Positions 35,259-43,604 of a DNA stretch of 64,000 bases are shown here, piece after piece. Numbering within the stretch: the stretch's first letter is position 1; each line of letters starts with the position of its first letter. A model generated the notes under the pieces. It saw only the letters and a list, made by a program, of their open reading frames with translations. It had not been told where the DNA came from and searched no databases. The stretch is from REEB85 sp018971455 (GTDB lineage Bacteria; Pseudomonadota; Alphaproteobacteria; Acetobacterales; Acetobacteraceae). The position numbers were made by a program, and so were the translations under genes. The DNA lies in the NCBI GenBank assembly GCA_028871195.1, contig JAGWNT010000007.1, forward strand, positions 3,211 through 67,210. The letters are read 5' to 3'.

Positions 35259-35688
35259 GCAGGTCGCGGATCTCCTCGAGCAGCGTTTCCGAACGCGGCG
35301 GCGGCGGCGGGGCGGCCGGCTCCTCGGCCTGCTTGCGCTGCAGGACGCTCAGCCCCTTGACCAGCCAGAACACGGCGAAGGCGACGATCAGGAACTGGAT
35401 GACCGCGTTGATGAACACGCCGACATTCAGCGTGACCGCGCCGGCCGCCTTGGCGGCCTCCAGCGTCGCCACGTGGGGTCCCTTCAGGGTGATGAAGATA
35501 TTGCTGAAATCGATGCCGCCGAGCAGCAGGCCGATCAGCGGATTGAACAGATCCTTCACCAGGCTGGCGACGATGCCGGTGAAGGCGGCGCCGATAATGA
35601 TGCCGACCGCCAGATCGACCACATTGCCGCGCATGATGAAAGCCTGGAAATCCTGCACCCAGCTCGGGCGCTTCAGCGGAATCGGCAT
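35245..35688 (-). CDS. mscL: large-conductance mechanosensitive channel
   Basis: A 147-residue homopentameric channel that opens under hypo-osmotic stress. TM1 is in FIMRGNVVDLAVGIIIGAAFTGIV, with the pore-lining Gly-rich face. TM2 is in VFINAVIQFLIVAFAVFWLVK. A Pro-rich linker (APPPPPPRS) leads to the cytoplasmic helix TLLEEIRDLLAK. Length and motifs are standard. Confidence 0.97.
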   Translation of the reverse strand: MPIPLKRPSWVQDFQAFIMRGNVVDLAVGIIIGAAFTGIVASLVKDLFNPLIGLLLGGIDFSNIFITLKGPHVATLEAAKAAGAVTLNVGVFINAVIQFLIVAFAVFWLVKGLSVLQRKQAEEPAAPPPPPRSETLLEEIRDLLAKH

Positions 35689-35718
35689 GGCATTGCTCCC
35701 CCAGGGATTGTTCGTCTT

Positions 35719-36651
35719 CTATAACTGATCACGAGCCGCCCGCGCCACCTCGTCGGTGGTGGCGCGCCACAGGCCGGGCAGACCGAGCACGCCCGCCAGC
35801 GCCTCGCCGAGGTAGCGGATGCGGTGCGCCTGCCCGGCGATCCAGGGGTGCAGGGTGAGATTGAACGCGGCCCCACCCTCGGCGTGCAGCACGACGGCCG
35901 CCTCGGCGACGCCGCGCGCCCAGACCGCCGGTGCCACGCGCCGCAGCCACATGCATTCGAGGTCGTTCCACTCGCTGTGCGCCGGGAGGGAGATGAGCGG
36001 GCCGGGTTTGCCGGCGGCCGTGTTCAGCAGATAGGGCCGGTCGTCGTTGCTCCAGTCGGTCGTGTAGGCGAAGCCGCTCGCGGCGAGCAGGCCGGGGGTG
36101 CGGGCGCTCTCATTGAAATCCTGGCCGCACCAGCCGGCGGGGTGCTGCCCGGTGGCGCGCTGCACCGCATCGCGGCTCTCGGCGATGAAGGCGGCCTCCT
36201 CGGCGGCACTCATCCGGCTGGTGATACGGCGTGTGGCATGTGTGCCGTGGGCGAGGAACGCGGCGCCGCGCCGCGCGCACTCATCGACCAGTTCCGGGTA
36301 GCGGCGGGCGGCGGCGGCGCCGAGGGCCACGCTGGGCACCACGGCGAAGCGGTCGAGCATGTCGAGCACGCGGAAGATGCCGACGCGGTTGCCGTATTCG
36401 CGCTGGCTCCAGGTCAGCCAGTCCGGGCGGAAATTGCCGAGGGGGGACACCACGCGCGGGTCCCGGCTCGCCTCGGCCGGCGGGTCGAGCTCCCAGTAAT
36501 CGAGCATCAGGGTGACGGTGACGGCCATGCGGGCGCCGCCGGGCCAGGCGAGGCGCGGGCTTTCGGCCAGAGTGCGGAAGGGGTACAGCTCATGGTCCAT
36601 GCCCGGGCGGCGGGTTTCGCCGACCGGAGGCGTGTTCGACGGCTCAGCCAT
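35719..36651 (-). CDS. polysaccharide deacetylase family protein, first copy
   Basis: A 310-residue NodB-homology protein of the PuuE/allantoinase-like subgroup. An Asp is kept in LMLDYWELDP and a His pair-like motif is in LAHGTHATRR. The ending (FNLTLHPWIAGQAHRIRYLGEAL...GLWRATTDEVAR) is typical of the subgroup. Its start overlaps the stop of the upstream paralog by eight bases. Substrate unknown; hydrolysis of a C-N bond in a small ureide-like compound is as likely as polysaccharide deacetylation. Confidence 0.82.
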   Translation of the reverse strand: MAEPSNTPPVGETRRPGMDHELYPFRTLAESPRLAWPGGARMAVTVTLMLDYWELDPPAEASRDPRVVSPLGNFRPDWLTWSQREYGNRVGIFRVLDMLDRFAVVPSVALGAAAARRYPELVDECARRGAAFLAHGTHATRRITSRMSAAEEAAFIAESRDAVQRATGQHPAGWCGQDFNESARTPGLLAASGFAYTTDWSNDDRPYLLNTAAGKPGPLISLPAHSEWNDLECMWLRRVAPAVWARGVAEAAVVLHAEGGAAFNLTLHPWIAGQAHRIRYLGEALAGVLGLPGLWRATTDEVARAARDQL

Positions 36652-37585
36652 GGCCGGCCCCTCCCTCTCCAGGCGCGCCGGAAGGCGTTGCGCGGGCGGC
36701 GAGATGGGCGCCGAGCGCCGCCGCGTGCTCGGCGCGGTAATGGTCGGCGATCTCGGCGGCGGTGGCGCACCACACGCCCGGATGCGAGAGGATATACTCC
36801 ATCACCCGCTGGAAGCCGCGGATGCGGTGCGGCTGGCCGATCCAGAAAGGGTGCAGGGCGATGCACATCACCCGGCCCTGCACCGCGCCCTCGGCATAGA
36901 CGGTGTCGAAATGGTCACGGATCTGCTGGGCGAAGGCGTCGATCTCCTCGCCGCGCCGCCACAGGATCACATCATTGAGGTCGACCGTGTAGGGAACCGT
37001 GATGAGGTCGCCGGTGCGGGTGCGCACCGGAAAAGGCTGGTCGTCGTGATAGAGGTCGCACGTGTAGTCGAAGCCGGCTTCGGCGGCGAGGTCGAAGGTA
37101 CGGTGGGTGTTGGTGATGGCCGGACTGAACCAGCCGCGCTGCTCGCGGCCGGTGAGCGCGCGGTGGATGGCGCGGCTCTCCTGCATCGCCGCGCGTTCCT
37201 CGGCCTCGGTGAAGTCCCAGTGATAGCGCGTGTTGTAGATGCCGTGGGACATCAGTTCCCAGCCGCGATTCTCCATCGCCTCCAGGATCGCCGGGTAGTG
37301 CTGGATGACCGCCATGGACAGGCTGACCGTGCAGCGCAGGCCGAGCGCGTCGGTCGCCTCGAACAGCCGCCACAGGCCGACGCGGTTGCCATAATCGCGG
37401 ATCGAGTAGCCGAGCACGTCGGGGTGCGGGCTGCGCGGCCACGGGTCGCGCGTGCGGACGAATTTGGGCAGGAATTCGTAATGTTCGATGTTGGGGCAGA
37501 CCCATAGCGCGACGCGGGCACCGCCCGGCCAGGACAGGCGCGGACGATGCAGAATGGGCGAATAGGCGATGATGTCGCGCTCCAA
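36644..37585 (-). CDS. polysaccharide deacetylase family protein, second copy
   Basis: About 313 residues, related to the previous protein (shared RLSWPGGAR, YGNRVGLWRL and LHPFWIGQPHRIRGFQRVMEYIL). The position of the first metal Asp reads VCPNIEHYEF, so the canonical Asp is replaced. SHGIYNTRY keeps the His. The TTG at 37585 was chosen because GGAGG stands five bases before it; a TTG at 37615 would add ten residues without a ribosome-binding site. The pair may form a heteromer or split functions. Confidence 0.8.
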   Translation of the reverse strand: MERDIIAYSPILHRPRLSWPGGARVALWVCPNIEHYEFLPKFVRTRDPWPRSPHPDVLGYSIRDYGNRVGLWRLFEATDALGLRCTVSLSMAVIQHYPAILEAMENRGWELMSHGIYNTRYHWDFTEAEERAAMQESRAIHRALTGREQRGWFSPAITNTHRTFDLAAEAGFDYTCDLYHDDQPFPVRTRTGDLITVPYTVDLNDVILWRRGEEIDAFAQQIRDHFDTVYAEGAVQGRVMCIALHPFWIGQPHRIRGFQRVMEYILSHPGVWCATAAEIADHYRAEHAAALGAHLAARATPSGAPGEGGAGHG

Positions 37586-37771
37586 GGAGGCCTCCGCACG
37601 GTGAGGGGATGGCAAGCCTAGCAGCGCGGCTCCGTGTGGAAAGGGCCGCGGTGGAGGAAGTGAGGAAAATTAGCAATTTGCGGGCGATTGCTGCCATATA
37701 GGACGATGTGCCTGCCCCGAGTCGCCAATTCTGGCGGCGAAGGCGGAGGCATGGGGCAGGAGAGGAACGTG

Positions 37772-38020
37772 ATGCGAAATCTGATTCGCCTGGCCGTTGG
37801 CGGTGTGCTGACCCTGCTGGCCGGCTGCGGCAGCAGCAATTTCGACCGTGTTTCCACCGGCGCCGGCACCGGCGCGGCGACCGGGGCAACGATCGGGCTG
37901 CTCGGCGGGCCCATTGGCGTGGCGGCGGGCGCCTTGATCGGCGCCGGCGCGGGGGCGGTGGTCGGCGGCAGCACGAGCCAGCAGGACATCAATCTCGGCA
38001 AGCCGGTCTGGCGGAACTGA
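37772..38020 (+). CDS. small glycine-zipper lipoprotein
   Basis: An 82-residue protein. The lipoprotein signal MRNLIRLAVGGVLTLLAGC has a perfect lipobox (LAGC). A glycine-zipper segment (GAGTGAATGATIGLLGGPIGVAAGALIGAGAGAVVGG) like those of outer-membrane YMGG/SlyB-type proteins follows. GGAGAGG precedes the ATG by about eight bases; upstream in-frame ATGs were rejected for lack of such a site. Probably an envelope stress or membrane-stability protein; exact role unknown. Confidence 0.78.
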   Translation: MRNLIRLAVGGVLTLLAGCGSSNFDRVSTGAGTGAATGATIGLLGGPIGVAAGALIGAGAGAVVGGSTSQQDINLGKPVWRN

Positions 38021-38039
38021 TCCGCCGGACCTCGCGCGC

Positions 38040-38477
38040 TCAGACGCTGCCGGCGACGTAGGCCTTGAGGCTGTCGACCTCGTGATCCTGCTGCATGATG
38101 CGCGCCTTGACGACGTCGCCGATGCTGACGATGCCGATCAGCGCGCCGTGCTCGTCCAGCACCGGCAGATGGCGGAAGCGCCCGGCGGTCATCATCGTCA
38201 TCGCCTCGCCGACGGTGGTGCGCAGCGTCGCGGTTTTCAGCGCGCGGGTCATCAGCTGGCCGGCGGTCATGTCCAGGGCACGCGTGTCATTGGCGGCCAG
38301 GGCGTGGACGATGTCACGCTCGCTGACGATGCCGAGAAGCTGCTCGGCGGCGTCCTGCACCACGACCGCGCCGATACGCTTGCCGGACAGCAATCGCGCC
38401 AGCTCGGCCACCGTGGTGGTTGGGCGAACGGAGGCGACGTCGTGGCCTTTGTGCTTGAGGATCGCGGCGACGGTCAT
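38040..38477 (-). CDS. tandem CBS-domain protein
   Basis: A 145-residue protein made only of two CBS domains. The first runs VASVRPTTTVAELARLL...AEQLLGIVSERDIV. The second runs MTRALKTATLRTTVGEAMTMM...HGALIGIVSIGDVV. Such stand-alone pairs bind adenine nucleotides or NAD and sense energy state. GGGAGGG precedes the ATG at 38477. No partner enzyme is adjacent, so its target is unknown. Confidence 0.9.
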   Translation of the reverse strand: MTVAAILKHKGHDVASVRPTTTVAELARLLSGKRIGAVVVQDAAEQLLGIVSERDIVHALAANDTRALDMTAGQLMTRALKTATLRTTVGEAMTMMTAGRFRHLPVLDEHGALIGIVSIGDVVKARIMQQDHEVDSLKAYVAGSV

Positions 38478-38603
38478 GATGCCCTCCCGTGTCGGTGGTC
38501 CGGCCGCATGGCCGGTCACAGGCACGGATGATGCGCCCGCGGCGACGCGCGATGCAAAAACTTAGAGTGCGCTGCACAATGAATGGCGCAGCCGCACCGA
38601 CGC

Positions 38604-40394
38604 TCACCGCTCGGCGGAGGCAAGCTGGCTGTCCACCAGTGCTGCGAAGCGCCCGCCCTGGGCGAGCAGCGCCGCGAAGCGCCCCTGCTCGACGACCCGG
38701 CCGTCCTCGAACACCAGGATGTGATCGGCCTCGCGCACGGTGGACAGGCGATGGGCGATGATGAAGGTGGTGCGGCCGGCCATCAGCGTCTTCAGGCTGG
38801 CGGCGATGCGGGCCTCGGTGGCGGCGTCAAGGGCGCTGGTGGCCTCGTCGAGGATGAGGATCGGCGGGTCCTTGAGCAGCGCGCGGGCAATCGCCAGGCG
38901 CTGGCGCTGACCGCCGGACAGGGTGGCGCCGCGTTCGCCCACCAGCGTGTCGTAGCCGGCGCCCTGGCGGAGAATGAACTCCTCGGCGTCGGCCAGCCTG
39001 CACGCTGCGCGCAAGGCCGCGTCGTCAGCCTGCGGACGGCCGATCAGCACGTTGTCGCGGATCGAGCGGTTGAGCAGCAGGCTCTCCTGGAACACCACGC
39101 CGATCGCCGCGCGCAGGCTGTCGCGCGACACCGCGCGCAGATCCTGCCCGTCGATGCGGATGGCGCCACGATCGGGGTCCCACATGCGTTGCAGCAGCGC
39201 CATCGCCGTCGTCTTGCCGGCGCCGGTCGGTCCGACCAGGGCGACGACCTGGCCGCGCGCCGCCGCGAACGAGATGCCGCGCAGCACTGGCGGGTTGGCC
39301 GGCACGAGGGTTCCGTCGGTCGGATAGGCGCCGTCGGGGTAGGCGCCGGCCGGATAGGAAAACCGCACATCCTCGAACGCCACCGCGCCCGCCGTCACCC
39401 GCAGGGGCGGGGCGTGCGGCATCTCCGGCACCGTGTCCGCGGCATCGAGCACGGCGAAGAAATCACCGATGGCGGGGACATCGAGACTGAGGCGGGTGAT
39501 GAAGTTCATCGCCCCCTCCAGACGGCCGATCAGCAGGGTCGCGAAACCCATGAAACTGACGATGTCGCCGATCTGCGCCTGTCCCGAGCCGTGCAGCGCC
39601 ATGCCGGCGACGACGAGGGTGATGACCGCGATGGTGCTCGCCGCGCGCGTCGCAACGTTAAGCAGGGCCCACCAGGTGAGCACGGGGAACTGGTGAGCGA
39701 TCACCTGCTCCACCATGCCGGCGAACAGCCGTGCCTCGGCGGCGACGCGGCCGAAGGACTGCACGACGACGACATTGGCCAGCGCATCCTGCGCGCTGCC
39801 GGCCAGGCGCGTCTGCCAGCCCTGCGCGCGCGCCTGCCCGCCCTGGGCGCGCCGGACGACGATCAGCGTGAGGACGGCAAACACGACCACCAGCCCGACC
39901 AGCACGAGGGCGAGCCGCCAGTTCAGCAGCAGGGTCAGCGGCAGCAGCACGAGCAGGGCGGTGAAGCTCGCCAGCTGATCGCGGAAGAGAAAGAGCCAGA
40001 GCCAGAACATCGCGTCCGCGCCGCCGAACATGGTCTTCATAAGGCGACCGGACTGGGTGTGGCCGTGAAAGGCCTGCGGCAGGCTCAGCGCATGCTCGAA
40101 AAACCCGCGCATGGCCTCGAGCCGGCTGCGATGGGCGAGCCGCTCGGCGCGCAGCGCGGTGGCGATGCCGAGGCCGATGCCGCAGGCGGCAATGCCGGCC
40201 CATAACGCGAGCAGACGGGCCGCGCCGCCGCCCGCGCGCGGGCCGGCGAGCAGCTCGATCACGCGCCCGAAGATCAGGGGATCGGCGAACTGGAGCACCG
40301 CGACGGCGATGTTGGCGAGCAGCAGAAGGATTGCCGTGCGCCGGTTCCGGTCGATCGTGGCGATGGCGCGGGCATAGACGGTCCAGGCCCGCAT
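38604..40394 (-). CDS. ndvA: ABC exporter, NdvA/ChvA-like (cyclic beta-glucan type)
   Basis: A 596-residue half-transporter with a fused permease and ATPase. The permease starts VYARAIATIDRNRR...ANIAVAVLQFADPLIFGRVIELL and includes GDIVSFMGFATLLIGRLE, close to rhizobial NdvA/ChvA. The ATPase has Walker A VGPTGAGKTTAM, LSGGQRQRLAIARALL, LILDEATSALD and AHRLSTV. Those homologs export cyclic beta-1,2-glucan. No glucan synthase (ndvB) is in the window, so the cargo is inferred by similarity only. Confidence 0.82.
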   Translation of the reverse strand: MRAWTVYARAIATIDRNRRTAILLLLANIAVAVLQFADPLIFGRVIELLAGPRAGGGAARLLALWAGIAACGIGLGIATALRAERLAHRSRLEAMRGFFEHALSLPQAFHGHTQSGRLMKTMFGGADAMFWLWLFLFRDQLASFTALLVLLPLTLLLNWRLALVLVGLVVVFAVLTLIVVRRAQGGQARAQGWQTRLAGSAQDALANVVVVQSFGRVAAEARLFAGMVEQVIAHQFPVLTWWALLNVATRAASTIAVITLVVAGMALHGSGQAQIGDIVSFMGFATLLIGRLEGAMNFITRLSLDVPAIGDFFAVLDAADTVPEMPHAPPLRVTAGAVAFEDVRFSYPAGAYPDGAYPTDGTLVPANPPVLRGISFAAARGQVVALVGPTGAGKTTAMALLQRMWDPDRGAIRIDGQDLRAVSRDSLRAAIGVVFQESLLLNRSIRDNVLIGRPQADDAALRAACRLADAEEFILRQGAGYDTLVGERGATLSGGQRQRLAIARALLKDPPILILDEATSALDAATEARIAASLKTLMAGRTTFIIAHRLSTVREADHILVFEDGRVVEQGRFAALLAQGGRFAALVDSQLASAER

Positions 40395-40400
40395 GGGCGG

Positions 40401-41249
40401 TCAGCAGGGGCGCGCCAGGAAGCGCCGGCTCGGTGCGACGAACTCGTCCTGCGCGGCCACCATCTGCAGCTCGCGCGCGCCCGCCCGGGCGGTGTGCACG
40501 AGCAGCCCATGGATCGCGCTGCCGGCCTCGGCCAGAGCCTCGCCCGCCGTGCCGCCGCGCAGGTAGTGGAACAGGAACAGGGCCGCCAGCGCATCGCCGG
40601 CGCCGTTGATGCTGAGCTCCAGGCGGGGCGTGCGCAACTGGTGGAGCGTGCCGCCCTCGCCCACCACCATGTCGATCGCGTCATGCGGCGTGTCCTCGGT
40701 GCGCATGCTGGTGGCCAGCACGCAGCGCGGCCCGCGCGCCTGCACGGCCGCGATGGCGCGCCGGGTGCTGGCGAGCGTGGCGCAGCTCTCGCCGGTCAAC
40801 CATTCCAGCTCGAAACGGTTGGGGGTGACGATATCGGCCAGGGTCAGCGCCTCCTCGGCAAGGAAGGCGGCGATGCCGGGGCGGACATAGGCGCCGGTGC
40901 CGTCATCGCCGATCACCGGATCGCAGCAATAAAGGGCGGATGGATTGGCCGCCTTGGTGCGCAGCACGGCGTCGAGGATGGCGGCGCCGATCGAGGCATC
41001 GCCGACATAGCCGGACAGCACCGCGTCGCAGCGCGCCAGGGCGCCGCGCGCGGCGATCCCGTCGATCAGCCGGGTGATCTGCGCCCCGCTGAACACGTCG
41101 CCGGTCCAGTCGCCATAGCCGGTGTGGTTGGAGAACTGGACGGTATTGACCGCCCACACCTCGGCGCCAAGGCGCTGCAGCGGAAAGACCGCGCTGGCGT
41201 TGCCGACATGGCCGTAGGCGACCCAGGATTGGATGGAGAGGATGTTCAT
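40401..41249 (-). CDS. pdxY: pyridoxal kinase
   Basis: A 282-residue PfkB/ribokinase-fold kinase that phosphorylates pyridoxal in vitamin B6 salvage. Motifs are SIQSWVAYGHVGNASAVFPLQRLG, FSNHTGYGDWTG, CCDPVIGDDGTGAYV and the anion-hole/catalytic-base region INGAGDALAALF. It lies seven bases upstream of the ABC exporter in the same direction and is divergent from the OYE gene. Confidence 0.94.
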   Translation of the reverse strand: MNILSIQSWVAYGHVGNASAVFPLQRLGAEVWAVNTVQFSNHTGYGDWTGDVFSGAQITRLIDGIAARGALARCDAVLSGYVGDASIGAAILDAVLRTKAANPSALYCCDPVIGDDGTGAYVRPGIAAFLAEEALTLADIVTPNRFELEWLTGESCATLASTRRAIAAVQARGPRCVLATSMRTEDTPHDAIDMVVGEGGTLHQLRTPRLELSINGAGDALAALFLFHYLRGGTAGEALAEAGSAIHGLLVHTARAGARELQMVAAQDEFVAPSRRFLARPC

Positions 41250-41354
41250 CGCGCCGGCAGGACGCTACGCAGGCGCGTCGCACTTGTCACCAGGGCCTTG
41301 CCGGCCGCCCGGCCAGCCCCGATGCTGGCGCCCTGCACCACCACGGGAACCGCC

Positions 41355-42440
41355 ATGCCCGCCGTCAAGCTCTTCGAGCCGATCAGCTTCCGCTCCGTCA
41401 CCGCGCCCAACCGCATCACCCTCTCGCCGATGTGCCAGTACAGCGCGACGGAGGGGCTGGGCGATGACTGGCACGTCCAGCATCTCGGGGCGCGCGCCAT
41501 GGGGGGGGCGGGGATCGTGTTCACCGAGGCCTGCCACGTCTCGGCGATCGGGCGGATCACCCCGTGGTGCCTGGGGCTCTACACGCCGGAGCACCAGGCG
41601 CTGCTCACGCGCATCGCCACGCTGATCAGCCGCGGCGGCGCGGTGCCGGGGCTGCAGATCTCCCATGCCGGGCGCAAGGCGAGCGTGGAGGCGCCGTGGC
41701 GCGGCAGCGTGCCGATCGCGCCGGAGGCTGGCGGCTGGGTGCCGGTGGGGCCGAGTGCTGTGCCGTTCGGCGCGGCCAACACCGTGCCCAAGGCGCTCGA
41801 CAGGGCAGGGATCGCCGACATCATCGGGCAGTTCGCCGCCACGGCCCGGATGGCGCGGGAGGCCGGCTTCAAGGTCATCGAGGTGCATGGCGCGCATGGC
41901 TACCTGCTGCACGCCTTCACGTCGCCGATCTCCAACCGCCGGAACGACGCCTATGGCGGCGACCTCGCCGGCCGGTCGCGGATGCTGATGGAGGTGATCG
42001 AAGCGGTGCGCGGGGAGTGGCCGGCGGAATTGCCGCTGTTCGTCCGGCTCTCGGCCGTGGACTGGATGGCCGGCGGCATCACCCTCGATGAGACGATCGA
42101 GCTGTGCCGGCGCCTGAAGGCGACCGGACTGGTCGATCTGATCGACTGCTCCTCGGGCGGCGTGGCGGCGAGCGGGCCGCAGATCCCCTCGCTGCACCCC
42201 GGCTACCAGGTGCCCTTCGCCGAAGCGGTCCGGCGGGAGGCCGGGATTGCCACCGGCGCGGTGGGCATGATCACCGCCCCCGAACACGCCGCCGAGATCA
42301 TCGCCAATGGCCGGGCCGATCTGGTGTTCCTGGCGCGCGCCCTGCTGGCCGATCCCGGCTGGCCGCTGCGGGCCGCCCGCCGGTTGGGCGCGGAAGTGGC
42401 GCTGCTGCCGCAATATGCCCGGGCCACGGTAACCGCCTGA
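41355..42440 (+). CDS. old yellow enzyme, YqjM-like NADPH dehydrogenase
   Basis: A 361-residue FMN-dependent ene-reductase. The thermophilic-like/YqjM class is shown by Cys in LSPMCQYSA and the substrate pair His-x-x-His in VHGAHGYLLHAF. Further FMN motifs are ISHAGRKAS, PISNRRNDAYGG and VGMITAPEHA. The ATG at 41355 fits the family N-terminus (KLFEPISFRSVTAPNRI). An ATG at 41322 is possible but adds residues not seen in the family. Confidence 0.9.
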   Translation: MPAVKLFEPISFRSVTAPNRITLSPMCQYSATEGLGDDWHVQHLGARAMGGAGIVFTEACHVSAIGRITPWCLGLYTPEHQALLTRIATLISRGGAVPGLQISHAGRKASVEAPWRGSVPIAPEAGGWVPVGPSAVPFGAANTVPKALDRAGIADIIGQFAATARMAREAGFKVIEVHGAHGYLLHAFTSPISNRRNDAYGGDLAGRSRMLMEVIEAVRGEWPAELPLFVRLSAVDWMAGGITLDETIELCRRLKATGLVDLIDCSSGGVAASGPQIPSLHPGYQVPFAEAVRREAGIATGAVGMITAPEHAAEIIANGRADLVFLARALLADPGWPLRAARRLGAEVALLPQYARATVTA

Positions 42441-42474
42441 AACCAGGCTTGCCTCGGACGGCGGGCGCGGCTAT

Positions 42475-42514
42475 AGGCCCCGCTTCGTTCCGCCGGTCGG
42501 TATCGGCGGGGCCT
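42475..42514 (+). promoter_or_regulatory. structured leader before rpmE with two alternative stems
   Basis: AGGCCCCGC (42475-42483) pairs perfectly with GCGGGGCCT (42506-42514). CCGCCG (42490-42495) can instead pair with CGGCGG (42504-42509). The two stems share bases and exclude each other. There is no T-tract, so it is not a classical terminator for the upstream gene. Ribosomal-protein leaders that sense their own product look like this, but no published alphaproteobacterial L31 motif is assumed here. Confidence 0.5.
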
Positions 42515-42534
42515 CTCCATGTTCAAGGTGCGCC

Positions 42535-42762
42535 ATGAAGCCCGGCATCCATCCCGAGTATCACGAGATCAACATCATCATGACGGACGGGAGCACGTTC
42601 ACCACGCGTTCCTGCGCGGGCAAGGCAGGTGACACTCTGCGGCTCGACATCGATCCGAAATCGCACCCGGCCTGGACCGGCGTGCAGCGGATCATGGACA
42701 CTGGCGGCCAGGTGGCCAAGTTCAACAAGAAATTCGCCGGCATCGGCGTCAAGAAGGCCTGA
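42535..42762 (+). CDS. rpmE: 50S ribosomal protein L31
   Basis: A 75-residue protein. It opens MKPGIHPEYHEINIIMTDGS and ends GGQVAKFNKKFAG, as in alphaproteobacterial L31. The zinc CxxC pairs of type-A L31 are absent (a single Cys in RSCAGK), so it is a zinc-free form. AAGGTG lies just before the ATG. Confidence 0.96.
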   Translation: MKPGIHPEYHEINIIMTDGSTFTTRSCAGKAGDTLRLDIDPKSHPAWTGVQRIMDTGGQVAKFNKKFAGIGVKKA

Positions 42763-42782
42763 TTGGACGGCGTGACCGGCCC

Positions 42783-42811
42783 CTTGAAGCGGGGGCCGGG
42801 CCTGCATAAAT
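42783..42811 (+). promoter_or_regulatory. predicted RpoH (sigma32) promoter of hsp20
   Basis: CTTGAAG (42783-42789) and CATAAAT (42805-42811) are separated so that CTTG-N18 fits the alphaproteobacterial RpoH pattern CTTG-N17/18-CYTATNT. The -35 part is excellent and the -10 part has two mismatches. Transcription would begin near 42818, just before the thermometer hairpins. The -35 overlaps a CCGGCCCC/GGGGCCGG stem (42776-42799) that might also end rpmE transcripts. Confidence 0.5.
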
Positions 42812-42820
42812 CTCGGTGGT

Positions 42821-42910
42821 CCGGGATGCCCTGAAGGGGTCCCGGGGATTTTCGTGAGCCGGCCCGGCCGGGCGGCTCCACCGGAAACCTTGCTATGCAG
42901 GAGGTTTATC
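42821..42910 (+). promoter_or_regulatory. ROSE-like RNA thermometer in the hsp20 leader
   Basis: Three hairpins follow one another: CCGGGA/TCCCGG (42821-26 with 42840-45, inner CCC-TGAA-GGG); GAGCC/GGCTC (42856-60 with 42874-78); and AAACCT-TGC (42885-93) with GCA-GG-AGGTTT (42897-42907). The last closes on a 3-base loop and buries the AGGAGG ribosome-binding site opposite a TTGCT motif with two bulged G. This is the hallmark of ROSE elements of alphaproteobacterial small heat-shock genes. The structure is read by eye, not computed. Confidence 0.75.
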
Positions 42911-43363
42911 ATGAACGCACTCAATCTCTCCCCGCTTTTCCGCACCGCCATCGGCTTCGACCGGCTGGCGCGCCTGGTGGACACCGCCGCCGCGACGGCG
43001 GATGTGTCCTACCCGCCCTACAACATCGAGAAGATCGACGAGGACAATTACCGCCTGACGATGGCGGTCGCCGGCTTCGGCCCGGACGACGTCGAACTGA
43101 CGGTGAAGGACAACACGCTCCTGGTCTCCGGCCAGGCCGGCAGCGAGACCGGCAAGGGCGAGATGCTGTATCGCGGCATCGCCGGCCGCGCCTTCGAGCG
43201 CCGCTTCGTGCTCGCCGATCACATCGTCGTCGAGGGGGCGGAGCTGGTGAATGGGCTCCTCCATGTCGGCCTGCGCCGGCAGGTGCCCGAGGCGCTGAAG
43301 CCGCGCCGCATCCCGGTGAACGCCGCCCCGCGGACACTGGTCGAGGCCAGCAAGGCGGCCTGA
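42911..43363 (+). CDS. hsp20: small heat shock protein (Hsp20/IbpA family)
   Basis: A 150-residue ATP-independent holdase. The alpha-crystallin domain spans about residues 35-130: YPPYNIEKIDEDNYRLTMAVAGFGPDDVELTVKDNTLLV, the A-G-x-L-like strand GAELVNGLLHVGL, and AFERRFVLADHI in between. The N-terminus MNALNLSPLFRTAIGFDRL matches IbpA-type class A proteins. AGGAGG sits eight bases before the ATG, inside the thermometer stem. Confidence 0.95.
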   Translation: MNALNLSPLFRTAIGFDRLARLVDTAAATADVSYPPYNIEKIDEDNYRLTMAVAGFGPDDVELTVKDNTLLVSGQAGSETGKGEMLYRGIAGRAFERRFVLADHIVVEGAELVNGLLHVGLRRQVPEALKPRRIPVNAAPRTLVEASKAA

Positions 43364-43375
43364 GGGTGGAAGGCT

Positions 43376-43402
43376 GGCGGCCGGGCGCGCAGCCCGGCCG
43401 CC
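43376..43402. terminator. bidirectional GC-rich hairpin between convergent genes
   Basis: GGCGGCCGGGC (43376-43386) and GCCCGGCCGCC (43392-43402) form an 11-bp perfect stem with loop GCGCA. It lies exactly between the ends of hsp20 (43363) and the DUF1192 gene (43413). T-runs are absent, as is usual in such GC-rich genomes. Confidence 0.6.
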
Positions 43403-43412
43403 GCTGCGCCGC

Positions 43413-43604
43413 CTATGGTTTGCGGAAAAAAGCGTCCGCGGCACTGCGATGCGCCGATTTGCGGCTGATTTCGGCCTCCGCCCGCGCGATTTCGGCGCGC
43501 AGCTCGCTGATATACTCGCCTAGCTCCTCCACCCCCAGCGCATCGAGAACCAGCGGCGTGAGCCGGGCCGGGCGGGGCCTGGGGGTGTCATCTTCGACCA
43601 GCAT
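43413..43604 (-). CDS. DUF1192 domain protein
   Basis: A 63-residue protein. The N-terminus MLVEDDTPRPRP...LTPLVLDALGVEELGEYISELRAEIARAEAEI is the DUF1192 pattern, ending in a short coiled coil. It is a conserved alphaproteobacterial protein of unknown function. GGGAGA stands eight bases before the ATG at 43604; the longer open frame starting at 43649 lacks a site. Confidence 0.85.
   Translation of the reverse strand: MLVEDDTPRPRPARLTPLVLDALGVEELGEYISELRAEIARAEAEISRKSAHRSAADAFFRKP

Noticed and set aside
31437..35360. 1307-codon open frame on the plus strand across alpha-2-macroglobulin, ChaC and mscL
   Set aside because: It crosses three real genes, lacks motifs and has the Gly/Arg/His composition of a shadow frame.
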